Below, one piece after another: positions 21,122 to 32,985 of a DNA stretch of 64,000 nt (position 1 is its first letter; every line of letters begins with the position of its first letter). The notes beneath the pieces are model-generated. The model did no database searches and was not told the origin of the DNA. It was given only the letters and a program-made list of their open reading frames with translations. The position numbers and the translations under genes are program-made. Source of the stretch: Pedobacter sp. (lineage in GTDB: Bacteria; Bacteroidota; Bacteroidia; Sphingobacteriales; Sphingobacteriaceae); assembly GCA_008015505.1 (NCBI GenBank), contig SSFR01000017.1:1-64000 (forward strand), written 5' to 3'.

Positions 21122-22501
21122 TTAGGCAAAGAGTGCACTAAATACCTCCTCGATTTTGGCTACTGTTTTTATTCCGATACGGTATTTTTTGATATCTAGT
21201 CCTTTTTTATTGTACTTGGAAATAAATATTTGCTCAAATCCTAGTTTTTCTGCTTCGGCAATCCGCTGTTCAATCCGATTAACGGCTCTAATCTCACCGG
21301 ATAAACCAACTTCAGCAGCAAAGCATATTTTCGAATCAACGGGCATATCCTCGTGAGAAGATAAAATAGCAACCACAATAGCCAGGTCAATGGCTGGGTC
21401 TTCTACTCGAAGTCCACCGGCGATGTTTAAAAAAACATCTTTGGTGCTCAAACGAAAGCCGCATCGTTTTTCTAAAACGGCCAGTAACATGTTCATGCGT
21501 CGTGTATCAAAACCAGTGGCCGAGCGTTGAGGTGTCCCATAGGCTGAATGACTTACCAGTGCTTGGGTTTCAATTAACATGGGACGCATTCCTTCGAGCA
21601 TGGCTGAAATAGTGATTCCACTGAGTGGCTCTTCTCGTTGCGATAGCAGAATTTCCGAAGGGTTAGAGACCTGGCGGAGACCAGAGCCACTCATCTCATA
21701 AATCCCCATTTCTGTGGCCGAGCCAAATCGGTTCTTGATGGATCTTAAAATACGGTAGATATGATGCCGATCACCTTCAAACTGCAATACCGTATCGACC
21801 ATATGTTCCAAAATTTTTGGGCCTGCAATGGTGCCGTCTTTGGTAATATGTCCAATTAAAAATACAGGAGTCCCACTTTCCTTGGCAAAGCGGAGTAATT
21901 CTGCGGTGCATTCTTTAACCTGAGAGACACTTCCTGGAGTAGATTCAATGTGTGCGGAATATAACGTTTGTATTGAATCGATGACTACGATATCGGGTTG
22001 TAAGAGCTCAATTTGTTTGAATATGTTTTGGGTAGCGGTTTCGGTCAATATGTAACAATTGGCAAAAGCAGATTGAGCCAAGCGTTCAGCGCGCATTTTA
22101 ATCTGCTGCTCACTTTCTTCGCCCGATACATACAGCACTTTTAAACCAGGTAGGTTAAGTGCCATTTGGAGCATGAGGGTAGACTTGCCAATGCCTGGTT
22201 CTCCACCAATGAGTACTAATGAACCCGCTACGATCCCGCCTCCAAGTACACGAGTTAGTTCATTATCGGGCAGGCTTTGTCGGTGGTCTTCCACAAAAAC
22301 AATTTCATGAATGGCCGTAGGTTTATTGGATCGCTGGGAGTTTGTTGGATTTACTTTCCAAGTGGGTATGTTGATATTGGGCTTTTCGATGAGTTCTTCC
22401 ACGAAGGTATTCCATTGAGTGCACGATGGGCATTTGCCTAGCCATTTGGCAGACTCATGGCCACAGTTTTGGCAGAAATAAGCTGATTTTACTTTAGTCA
22501 A
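21122..22501 (-). CDS. radA: DNA repair protein RadA
   Basis: N-term zinc finger CQNCGHESAKWLGKCPSC, GGEPGIGKSTL, KNRFGSATEMGIYEM, Lon-like C-term. Confidence 0.96.
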   Translation of the reverse strand: MTKVKSAYFCQNCGHESAKWLGKCPSCTQWNTFVEELIEKPNINIPTWKVNPTNSQRSNKPTAIHEIVFVEDHRQSLPDNELTRVLGGGIVAGSLVLIGGEPGIGKSTLMLQMALNLPGLKVLYVSGEESEQQIKMRAERLAQSAFANCYILTETATQNIFKQIELLQPDIVVIDSIQTLYSAHIESTPGSVSQVKECTAELLRFAKESGTPVFLIGHITKDGTIAGPKILEHMVDTVLQFEGDRHHIYRILRSIKNRFGSATEMGIYEMSGSGLRQVSNPSEILLSQREEPLSGITISAMLEGMRPMLIETQALVSHSAYGTPQRSATGFDTRRMNMLLAVLEKRCGFRLSTKDVFLNIAGGLRVEDPAIDLAIVVAILSSHEDMPVDSKICFAAEVGLSGEIRAVNRIEQRIAEAEKLGFEQIFISKYNKKGLDIKKYRIGIKTVAKIEEVFSALFA

Positions 22502-22531
22502 TGGCGCTTACTGAAATGAATAAGTTAGAAT

Positions 22532-22539
22532 CAAAGGTA
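22532..22539 (-). promoter_or_regulatory. -7-like TACCTTTG upstream of radA
   Basis: CAAAGGTA on + strand about 31 nt upstream of the start codon. Confidence 0.4.
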
Positions 22540-22573
22540 ACATGCTATGCACTAAATCTTTTATTTAGAGCTT

Positions 22574-24457
22574 CTATTTGGTTGGTTTAGGATACATTTT
22601 TCCAATAAAATCAATATCTCCTGAAGATAAATCGTAATTGAGTGTGATACGCGTTACACAATCCATAAAAAATTTTGGAGAAAAGGCATAATTCATAATG
22701 GAATTAGGATCATATTGGGCACTTTTATCCCCATCGAATACCTCGAATAAATTACGATCAATTTGGTCTTTGGTAAGCCCAACAGTTTCATAGACTGAAT
22801 AGATGAAAGGCTTATTCCATTCAAATGGGACATCACCACGTTGATGTTCATGAGTAAGTCCAAGCGCATGCCCGAATTCATGCAAGATGGTTCTTGTGAC
22901 AGCTTTCATGGGTGTTTTTCCCGCTAAGGCACTTAGGTAGTGACTTACAGGTAGGGACATTGTGTGATGATAGGCTGGTATAGTAAGTGCTTGAGTACCA
23001 ATTGCTGAATAAGCCCCAATATCATCAGATGAGTCTCCTACCATGATTCTTATTTCAGCATCTTCTGTAGAAGCCTCATCTAAAAACTTAAATGTGACAT
23101 GGGCATACTGGGTCCATGTCTGAATCGTGTTTGCAATAAGATGTCTAAATCCCAACAGGCATCCACCTATGAATTTTACTCGAAGCACTAGTGGGGGGCC
23201 ACTGGGTGCTGCTGCAGGATAAAAATAGCTTCCAATTCCACGACGTTTTCGGTTAGTATGAGATTCGGAATGATAAGAATCAGTGGGACATTCGGGGCGA
23301 GAAAAATCAGCGGTACATAAGGGGGGTATTTCTTCCAAAATAGTTTTTTTTTCATCAAAAAGGATAACCCCATTTCGTTTGATGGTGACCCAGCCTGTCA
23401 GATTTGTTGCTTTTTTTTCGTCTTTTGCTAGCGAAAAGCGTGCCTCATTGAATGTAAATGTCCCCTCTGGAGTGATAATTTCGTAGTCAACAGCTGAACT
23501 CCCTGGTCCGTAAGCATGTTGTTGATACAATACAATTTTTCCATCTATTGCCTCCTTCTTGATCGAAAAAGTACCACTACCAACAGGATTTGAGGCATAA
23601 GCTTCGGTATTGATGTCATAAACAAGCTTTTCTTGTAAATTTTCATCACAAGTAGGGGAATTTTCTATTGGGCTTTCTCTCTTTATTTCTCTTATGGGCT
23701 GGACGGTATTGTATAGGTATACTCCATGAAGAGAAATAGATACAATATTCCCATCTAGTGATTTTTGTAGGGTGTTGTTCCCCTGATAGCTATTTGCAAT
23801 ATCATTGCTGTTAAATCGAAACTCACCATCTGTCGTTTTGATTAGGAAGTCTGCAGGGGTATCACCTGTTCCAATTCCAGCTTTTGTGTTTACGGCAACG
23901 ATTGAACTGTAAAGTATCTTTTTATATCGTCTGGTGAGTTGATCAAACTTCCATTTAATTTTATATGTGCGATAGATATTAACTGATGTGCCCGAAGTAC
24001 TTTTAATGGTATATATGGCACCTGATGCTGTATTATTTTTTCCTTCTTCGAACAATACAATGTCATCCTGTAGTACACTAATGGTTCCAGTGATAGCGGT
24101 CTTGATAGGTTTTTTATTCACAGCATGACGTTGTACTAGTTCTGGTAAAGTAAATCGATAAGTTGTACCAGCAGTGTTTTTAATGGTGAAACTAGAGTTA
24201 TGAGTTCCTATATGGGTTTGTACAGAATGCCCCAAAGTAGCCGTATTAATATGAAGAAAATTACTTTTTGGATCTCTGAAGATATCAATTAGCGTTCCCG
24301 TTTGTGTATGAATAGTATATAAAATATTACTGTTTGCACTACTTGGTTTAAGATCTAGTTGATTCTTGGATAATAGATGGGGTGATAGGATTTCTTTTTT
24401 ACAGTTTGAAAAAAATAATAGAGCAATAAATACAAATATGTAATTACGTACAAACAT
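22574..24457 (-). CDS. lipoprotein with astacin-like (M12A) zinc metalloprotease domain
   Basis: 627 aa; lipobox-like FSNCKKE; HEFGHALGLTHEHQRGD (HExxHxxGxxHE) and later SIMNYA Met-turn. Confidence 0.88.
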   Translation of the reverse strand: MFVRNYIFVFIALLFFSNCKKEILSPHLLSKNQLDLKPSSANSNILYTIHTQTGTLIDIFRDPKSNFLHINTATLGHSVQTHIGTHNSSFTIKNTAGTTYRFTLPELVQRHAVNKKPIKTAITGTISVLQDDIVLFEEGKNNTASGAIYTIKSTSGTSVNIYRTYKIKWKFDQLTRRYKKILYSSIVAVNTKAGIGTGDTPADFLIKTTDGEFRFNSNDIANSYQGNNTLQKSLDGNIVSISLHGVYLYNTVQPIREIKRESPIENSPTCDENLQEKLVYDINTEAYASNPVGSGTFSIKKEAIDGKIVLYQQHAYGPGSSAVDYEIITPEGTFTFNEARFSLAKDEKKATNLTGWVTIKRNGVILFDEKKTILEEIPPLCTADFSRPECPTDSYHSESHTNRKRRGIGSYFYPAAAPSGPPLVLRVKFIGGCLLGFRHLIANTIQTWTQYAHVTFKFLDEASTEDAEIRIMVGDSSDDIGAYSAIGTQALTIPAYHHTMSLPVSHYLSALAGKTPMKAVTRTILHEFGHALGLTHEHQRGDVPFEWNKPFIYSVYETVGLTKDQIDRNLFEVFDGDKSAQYDPNSIMNYAFSPKFFMDCVTRITLNYDLSSGDIDFIGKMYPKPTK

Positions 24458-24558
24458 GTCAGATTTAAATGATTGATTTGAGAGTATGGCACAGTATGTT
24501 CATGAATGAGACTACACCAACCTAAGATGTATGATGGCTATACTTTTGATTCGATAAT

Positions 24559-25446
24559 TTAGCAAAGAAGTACTGCGCTGTTTGTCTCGAGTGAACGGTT
24601 TATTTTTTTGACCAGTCCTTGTAAAACAGTTCCCGGACCCACTTCAGTGAAAGATGTAGCTCCATCGTTAATCATCTGTTGTACGATTTGAGTCCATCGT
24701 ACAGCACCTGTTAATTGTGCAATTAGATTCTGTTTGATGATGGAGATGTCTGTATGTGGTCTAGCATCTACATTTTGGTAGATGGGACATATAGGTGCAT
24801 GGAATGTAGTGGCTTCAATAGCATTTTGTAATTCAGCGCGTGCTGGTTCCATCAATGCGGAGTGAAATGCGCCACCCACATTTAGTTTTAAAGCACGTTT
24901 GGCTCCAGCTTTGAGCAGGAGCTGGCAAGCTTGATCGACGCCTTCAATAGTTCCTGAGATAACCAGTTGCCCAGGACAATTGTAATTGGCAGGAACAACT
25001 ATATCCTGAATATTTCGGCAAATATCTTCAACGATCGAGTCCTCCAAACCTAAAACAGCTGCCATGGTTGAGGGATAAGCTTCGCAAGCTTTTTGCATGG
25101 CATTAGCTCTTGCGATAACTAGTTTGAGTCCATCCTCAAAAGATAGTGCCTCTGCTGCAACTAATGCTGAAAACTCGCCTAAAGAATGCCCGGCAACCAT
25201 ATCTGGCTGAAAACCAGTCCTTAGTTCTTTTGCTAAAATGACTGAATGAAGAAAGATGGCCGGCTGAGTAACATTAGTTTGTTGTAGGTTTTCGGCAGCC
25301 CCATGGAACATTGTTTCAGTAATACGAAAACCTAGAACGCGATTGGCTTGTTCAAAAAGTGTCTTAGCTGTGGTCGATTGTTGGAATAGCTCATGGCCCA
25401 TTCCAACAAATTGTGCTCCCTGGCCTGGGAAAAGATATGCCTTCAT
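24559..25446 (-). CDS. fabD: malonyl-CoA:ACP transacylase
   Basis: YLFPGQGAQFVGMG, VAGHSLGEFSAL, GGAFHSALM. Confidence 0.95.
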   Translation of the reverse strand: MKAYLFPGQGAQFVGMGHELFQQSTTAKTLFEQANRVLGFRITETMFHGAAENLQQTNVTQPAIFLHSVILAKELRTGFQPDMVAGHSLGEFSALVAAEALSFEDGLKLVIARANAMQKACEAYPSTMAAVLGLEDSIVEDICRNIQDIVVPANYNCPGQLVISGTIEGVDQACQLLLKAGAKRALKLNVGGAFHSALMEPARAELQNAIEATTFHAPICPIYQNVDARPHTDISIIKQNLIAQLTGAVRWTQIVQQMINDGATSFTEVGPGTVLQGLVKKINRSLETNSAVLLC

Positions 25447-25512
25447 ACGTGTACGTAATAAATATTCAAAAAATTAATGTGGGGGTATATTAAAGGGTCT
25501 ATGGTGAGACGA

Positions 25513-26154
25513 TTAAACCAAGTTTCCTGTAATTAATTGCAGGAATTCGGCTCTTGTTTTTTCATTATCAATAAATACCCCTGTAAACGCAGACGTAGTA
25601 GTTACTGAATTTTGTTTTTGTACGCCACGCATAGCCATGCATAAATGTTTACACTCGATGACAACTGCCACACCTATTGGATTGAGCGTATTTTGAATAC
25701 AGTCGCGAATTTCGTTCGTTAGGCGTTCTTGAACCTGCAAACGTCGAGAGTAGGCATCAACTACCCGAGGAAGCTTGCTTAGTCCGACAATGTAGCCATT
25801 GGGGATGTAGGCGATATGTGCCTTGCCCAAAAAAGGAAGCATATGGTGTTCACACATCGAGAAAACTTCAATATCCTTGACCACCACCATTTGGCTATAT
25901 TCTTCCTTAAACATAGCGCTTTGTAATATTTTGCCGGGGTTCATGTCGTACCCTTGGGTCAGAAATTGCAATGCTTTAGCTACTCGTTCGGGTGTTTTTA
26001 ATAAGCCTTCCCGAGATGGGTCTTCACCCAGATCAATTAAAATAGATTTATAGTGATCAGCAATACGCGCTACTTTATCGGTATCATATCGATCTTTTCG
26101 CTCATATCCATTGCGCTTTTCGTCTTCGGTCCTGTTCATAGTGTCTGATTTCAT
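25513..26154 (-). CDS. folE: GTP cyclohydrolase I
   Basis: [49 protein letters not shown]. Confidence 0.96.
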   Translation of the reverse strand: MKSDTMNRTEDEKRNGYERKDRYDTDKVARIADHYKSILIDLGEDPSREGLLKTPERVAKALQFLTQGYDMNPGKILQSAMFKEEYSQMVVVKDIEVFSMCEHHMLPFLGKAHIAYIPNGYIVGLSKLPRVVDAYSRRLQVQERLTNEIRDCIQNTLNPIGVAVVIECKHLCMAMRGVQKQNSVTTTSAFTGVFIDNEKTRAEFLQLITGNLV

Positions 26155-26167
26155 AAAAGGAATTTAG

Positions 26168-26593
26168 CTACTTAGATTGATACTGGCCAAAATACTCTAC
26201 AAAATTATTTTCTGTTTCGCACAGTTTAACGGAGTGAAGTTGGATTCCTTTTTGTTCAATAGGCATTTTTAGTTGCTCAAAAATGGAAACAGCTAGGACT
26301 TCTGTCGAGGCCATTTTGGCTTGCATGAATGGAACATCTAGGTTAATATTTCTGTGGTCCAAGGGCTCAGTTACATATTGCCGAATAATATTTTTGAGTT
26401 CTTTTAAGTCAATGACAAATCCCGTTTCTGGGTTAATTTCTCCTTTTACGGTAACAAATAGCTCGTAATTATGTCCATGCCAGTTTTTGTTTGAGCATTT
26501 GCCAAATATGGCTGCATTTTTCTCCTCGCTCCAATCCACACGTGATAGTTTATGTGCAGCATTAAATCGCTCTCTTCGGGTAATATAAATCAT
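26168..26593 (-). CDS. queD: 6-pyruvoyltetrahydropterin/6-carboxytetrahydropterin synthase
   Basis: FNAAHKL, FGKCSNKNWHGHNYELFVTVKG, VIDLKELK. Confidence 0.93.
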   Translation of the reverse strand: MIYITRRERFNAAHKLSRVDWSEEKNAAIFGKCSNKNWHGHNYELFVTVKGEINPETGFVIDLKELKNIIRQYVTEPLDHRNINLDVPFMQAKMASTEVLAVSIFEQLKMPIEQKGIQLHSVKLCETENNFVEYFGQYQSK

Positions 26594-26658
26594 ATTATGA
26601 TTAATTAAACGCGCAAATATACCTAAAATTAGAGTGAAGGGCTCTGGTTTGCTTTGTC

Positions 26659-26666
26659 TAACTTTG
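26659..26666 (+). promoter_or_regulatory. -7-like TAACTTTG immediately upstream of mqnB
   Basis: TAACTTTG ends 4 nt before ATG at 26671, implying a very short leader if used. Confidence 0.4.
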
Positions 26667-26670
26667 TCTC

Positions 26671-27312
26671 ATGAAATTATTGATTGTAGCTGCAACTTCT
26701 ATTGAAATAAATCCGCTTTTATTAGCTTTTAAATTTGATGGGGGCTCATTAAAGATTGGCGAACATGAGGCAGATATATTAATCACGGGTGTTGGAATGG
26801 TTCCCACAGCTTTTGCTATGGGCCAAAAAATGGCTCAAAAACAATACGATTTGGCACTCAACTTGGGGATTGCTGGAAGTTTCGACCAGGACTTACCAAT
26901 AGGTGAGGTGGTTTCAGTTAGCCAGGATGTGTTCGCTGATTGGGGAGCGGAAGATGACCAAGATTTTTTATCGATTGATGATTTAGGCTTCGGAGATAGT
27001 GTTCAGCATGAAAGCTATCCCAAGTACTTGAAAAAAAATGCAGGTCTGAGACAAGTAAAGGGAATTACTGTAAATAAGGCTCATGGAGAGGAAATGACTA
27101 TCGCCAAAACCAAAACACGGCTAAAACCTCAAGTCGAAAGCATGGAGGGGGCGGCTTTTTTTTATGCTTGTCGTCAAGTGCCGATTAATTGTATTCAAAT
27201 TCGTGCCATTTCAAATTATGTAGAGCGTCGCAATCGGGATAACTGGAATATTGGCTTGGCCGTAAAAAATTTAAATCGTTGGGCTATTGATTTTTTAACT
27301 ACTTCACTATAG
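26671..27312 (+). CDS. mqnB: futalosine hydrolase
   Basis: Nucleoside phosphorylase-like: LILITGVGMVPTAFAMG, LNLGIAGSFDQDLPIGEVV, VESMEGAAFFYAC; adjacent to mqnD. Confidence 0.92.
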   Translation: MKLLIVAATSIEINPLLLAFKFDGGSLKIGEHEADILITGVGMVPTAFAMGQKMAQKQYDLALNLGIAGSFDQDLPIGEVVSVSQDVFADWGAEDDQDFLSIDDLGFGDSVQHESYPKYLKKNAGLRQVKGITVNKAHGEEMTIAKTKTRLKPQVESMEGAAFFYACRQVPINCIQIRAISNYVERRNRDNWNIGLAVKNLNRWAIDFLTTSL

Positions 27313-27348
27313 TCACACCCCAGTCCTCTGCAAAGGAGGGGGCATTAC
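27313..27348. repeat. REP-like hairpin (CACCCCAGTCCTCTGCAAAGGAGGGGGC)
   Basis: Shares CACCCCAG(T/C)CC..CT core and GGAGGGGG half with the copy at 54151..54196. Confidence 0.5.
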
Positions 27349-27355
27349 ATACGCA

Positions 27356-28198
27356 ATGAAGCTAACACTTGGTATTTCTCCTTGCCCTAATGATACTTTC
27401 ATTTTTGATGCATTGATTCATCACAAAGTAGACACCGAAGGACTGACCTTTGAGGTAATTTTTGCTGATGTGGAAACACTCAATCAAAAGGCATTTACAG
27501 GAGAGCTGGCTATCAGCAAGCTTAGTTTCTTTGCTTATTTCCATGTGCTTGATAAGTATGTTTTGCTTCATTCGGGAAGTGCTTTGGGTTTTGGTGTTGG
27601 CCCACTATTGATTACTAATAGTGGTATTACGCTGGCAGATTTGCAAGCTCAACCACAATTACGTGTAGGTATTCCAGGGAAATACACCACGGCCAACTTT
27701 TTGCTTAGTATGTTGGCCCCACAGCTTCAAAATAAGCAAGAGATGCTTTTTTCGTCCATTGAACAAGCACTGATTGATCAGGAGATTGATGTGGGGCTGA
27801 TTATTCATGAAAATCGGTTTACCTATCAAGCAAAGGGTTTAAAAAAGATTATTGACTTGGGCCAGTATTGGGACTCCTTGACTCATTGTGCAATTCCTTT
27901 GGGGGGAATTGCTGTTAAGCGTGATTTGCCCGATCCAATCAAACAAAAGGTCAATCGTATAATCCGGCGTAGTGTGGAGTTTGCTTTCGATCATCCCACG
28001 TCTGGCTCAGCATGGATTCGCTCAAAGGCTCAGGAGATGAGTCAGGAGGTGATTAATCAGCATATTCGACTTTATGTGAACGAATACTCGTTGGATTTGG
28101 GGAGTGAAGGTCGTGGTGCTATTGCTTTCTTTTTTGATGAAGCGATGAGGAGAGGATTGGTTCCAGCTTCGGACAAAGGGTTAAGCTGGGGAGTGTAG
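27356..28198 (+). CDS. mqnD: 1,4-dihydroxy-6-naphthoate synthase
   Basis: LTLGISPCPNDTFIFDALIH, GIPGKYTTANFLLSML, VGLIIHENRFTYQAKGL. Confidence 0.95.
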   Translation: MKLTLGISPCPNDTFIFDALIHHKVDTEGLTFEVIFADVETLNQKAFTGELAISKLSFFAYFHVLDKYVLLHSGSALGFGVGPLLITNSGITLADLQAQPQLRVGIPGKYTTANFLLSMLAPQLQNKQEMLFSSIEQALIDQEIDVGLIIHENRFTYQAKGLKKIIDLGQYWDSLTHCAIPLGGIAVKRDLPDPIKQKVNRIIRRSVEFAFDHPTSGSAWIRSKAQEMSQEVINQHIRLYVNEYSLDLGSEGRGAIAFFFDEAMRRGLVPASDKGLSWGV

Positions 28199-28256
28199 TC
28201 GATAGAAAATCTTACTTTTGAACCAACTCTATTATCAAGGGTAAAAAATATTAATA

Positions 28257-30665
28257 GTGGAAAATAAAATATATAAGTCGTTGGTTACAACTGAATTAAG
28301 TTTTGACGATTTTAAAAAGATTGTAATCAACGATTACAAAATTGCTTTTGAGAGTCGGCAAGTTAGTCTGCTTGGTCGAAAAGAGGTATTGACTGGAAAA
28401 GCCAAGTTTGGAATCTTTGGGGATGGGAAAGAAGTGGCTCAGTTAGCTATGGCTAAAACATTTAAACCAGGTGATTGGCGTTCGGGCTATTATCGAGACC
28501 AAACCTTTATGTTTGCTGCAGGTATGCTGACGATCACTGAGTTTTTTGCGCAGCTTTATGCAAATCCCGATATCCAGGCAGATCCTTCTTCAGCAGGTAG
28601 GCAGATGAATTCTCATTTCGCTTCCCGTAGTTTGAATGAGGACGGCACTTGGAAAAATTTGACTGAGATGAAAAACTGCTCATCTGATATTTCTCCAACG
28701 GGTGGTCAGATGGCGCGTTTAGTTGGCTTAGGTTTAGCTTCAAAAATATATCGGAACAATCCCGATTTGGCATACCTAAAAGAGTTCTCTGTAAATGGAG
28801 AAGAAGTCGCTTTCGGTACGATTGGCAATGCTTCTACCTCTGAGGGTGTTTTCTTAGAAGCGGTGAATGCCATAGGCGTGTTACAGATTCCTGTGGCCAT
28901 ATCGATATGGGATGATGCTTTCGGTATTTCGGTCCCAGCGATTTATCAAACCACTAAGCAGGATATTTCCGAGGTACTAAAAGGTTTTCAGCGCGATGAA
29001 TTTGGTGAAGGATATGATATCTTCAAAGTACGTGGTTGGGATTATCCTGCGCTTTGTGAAATCTATGAGAAAGCAATTCAGGTTTGCCGTGAGCATCATC
29101 GTCCAGTCATGATTCATGTGATAGACATGACCCAGCCCCAAGGACACTCGACATCCGGGTCCCAAGAACGATATAAAACCAAGGAGCGTTTGGCTTGGGA
29201 ACAGGAGCATGATTGTTTGGTGCAGATGCGCAAATGGATGATTGAATCGGCTATTGCAGATGATCAAGAGCTGGGCATATTAGAAGAAACAGCAAAAACA
29301 TATGTACGTGATTGTCAGAAAAAGGCTTGGGCAGATTTTACTGCTGGAATCAAGAGGGAGGCAGCTCAGGCTATTGCACTTTTGAAGGCCTGTCCAGGTG
29401 AAAATATGCAAGCAGTTGCTGAGGAATTGGGGGCTTTGATTGACCCTTCTCGTAAAGATATTATCAGTGCTGTTCGTAGGGCGGTACGTGGCTTGCGTTA
29501 TGTTTCGTCCGAGGCCAAGGAACAATTAGTGAATTGGTATGATCAACAGACAGCTATCAACTATGATCGTTACAATTCCAAGTTGTTTACAGAAACTACT
29601 GAAAGACCGGCTAATGTGCCCATTATTGCGCCCACTTTTGATGAGAATTCTAAATTAATCGATGGACGTGAAGTACTCAATGCTTGCTTTAGTGCCAATT
29701 TTATTCGTGATCCAAGGATTCATGTCTTTGGGGAAGATGTGGGCCAAATTGGAGATGTGAATCAGGGTTTTGCTGGATTGCAGGAAAAGTTAGGTTTAAT
29801 TCGGATAGCGGATACGGGTATTCGGGAAATGACTATTGTGGGTCAGGGCATTGGCATGGCTTTGCGTGGATTAAGGCCCATTGCTGAGATCCAGTATCTC
29901 GATTATTTGCTTTATGCACTCAATATTTTAAGTGACGATCTAGCTTCGCTAAGTTATAGGACCAAAGCTGGACAAAAAGCACCATTAATTATTCGTACGC
30001 GAGGCCATCGTCTGGAGGGAATTTGGCATTCAGGATCTCCTATTGGGATGTTGTTGAATTCACTTCGCGGAATACATATCTGCGTACCTCGAAACATGGT
30101 GCAGGCGGCTGGAATGTATAATACTTTGTTCCGTTCAGATGAGCCTGCTTTGGTTATCGAGAGTTTGAATGGATATCGTTTAAAGGAAAGGCTTCCGCTT
30201 AATGTGGGGGAATTTACTGTTCCATTAGGACAGGTAGAAGTGGTTCGCCAGGGGATGGATATCACGATTGTTTCTTATGGATCAACTTTACGATTGGTTC
30301 TAGAAGCAGCCCAGGAGCTTGAAAAGTTAGGAATCAATGCCGAGGTGATTGACCCACAAACGCTTTTACCTTTTGATCAAGAGAAGTTATGCGTGCAATC
30401 ATTGGCTAAGACCAATAAGCTCTTAGTTGTTGATGAGGATGTTCCGGGAGGGGCTTCAGCCTATATTTTACAGCAGATCTTAGAGGAACAAAATGGCTAT
30501 TATCACCTGGATGCCAAGCCTCGGACATTGAGTGCAAAAGCACATCGCCCACCTTATGGATCGGATGGGGATTATTTTTCCAAGCCTTCCGTCGATGATG
30601 TGATTGAACATGTTTATGATTTATTCCATGAAGGAGATCCGTTGAAGTTTCCAAAATTGTGGTAA
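28257..30665 (+). CDS. fused alpha+beta E1 component, 2-oxoacid (branched-chain-type) dehydrogenase; GTG start
   Basis: 802 aa; N-half TPP E1-alpha, C-half E1-beta (VFGEDVGQIGDVNQGFAGLQEK...). Confidence 0.92.
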   Translation: MENKIYKSLVTTELSFDDFKKIVINDYKIAFESRQVSLLGRKEVLTGKAKFGIFGDGKEVAQLAMAKTFKPGDWRSGYYRDQTFMFAAGMLTITEFFAQLYANPDIQADPSSAGRQMNSHFASRSLNEDGTWKNLTEMKNCSSDISPTGGQMARLVGLGLASKIYRNNPDLAYLKEFSVNGEEVAFGTIGNASTSEGVFLEAVNAIGVLQIPVAISIWDDAFGISVPAIYQTTKQDISEVLKGFQRDEFGEGYDIFKVRGWDYPALCEIYEKAIQVCREHHRPVMIHVIDMTQPQGHSTSGSQERYKTKERLAWEQEHDCLVQMRKWMIESAIADDQELGILEETAKTYVRDCQKKAWADFTAGIKREAAQAIALLKACPGENMQAVAEELGALIDPSRKDIISAVRRAVRGLRYVSSEAKEQLVNWYDQQTAINYDRYNSKLFTETTERPANVPIIAPTFDENSKLIDGREVLNACFSANFIRDPRIHVFGEDVGQIGDVNQGFAGLQEKLGLIRIADTGIREMTIVGQGIGMALRGLRPIAEIQYLDYLLYALNILSDDLASLSYRTKAGQKAPLIIRTRGHRLEGIWHSGSPIGMLLNSLRGIHICVPRNMVQAAGMYNTLFRSDEPALVIESLNGYRLKERLPLNVGEFTVPLGQVEVVRQGMDITIVSYGSTLRLVLEAAQELEKLGINAEVIDPQTLLPFDQEKLCVQSLAKTNKLLVVDEDVPGGASAYILQQILEEQNGYYHLDAKPRTLSAKAHRPPYGSDGDYFSKPSVDDVIEHVYDLFHEGDPLKFPKLW

Positions 30666-30667
30666 GA

Positions 30668-30704
30668 GCCTCAGCCCAGTCCTCTTCGAAGAAGAGGGAG
30701 TTAT
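30668..30704. repeat. REP-like hairpin (CAGCCCAGTCCTCTTCGAAGAAGAGGGAG)
   Basis: CCTCTTC-GAA-GAAGAGG hairpin; CCCAGTCCTCT core shared with 27313 copy. Confidence 0.5.
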
Positions 30705-30711
30705 GATTTAA

Positions 30712-32745
<2,034 letters not shown>

Positions 32746-32985
32746 GTTGACTTTCAGCTATCTGACTAGTTAAATGTTCCCCAATGAACTTTTTAATAGA
32801 ACTGGACACGCGATAAAAAAGAGATCGTGCATATAGAAAATCAAAAAATCCTCTTAGTTTCGGCGATTCTTTGCAACGACTGTTAAATTTTTTTTTACTA
32901 TAAGTTAAAAAATATGCATTTAATCGTTGAGGGTAAAATATTTAACCAATTAAAACAAAGCTGTATCAACTAAATTTTAAGAACT

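Noticed and set aside
25513-26593. folE-queD pair as a novel pterin/queuosine-based modification cluster
   Set aside because: Common housekeeping neighbours; no DNA-modification (dpd) or other specialised genes adjacent.
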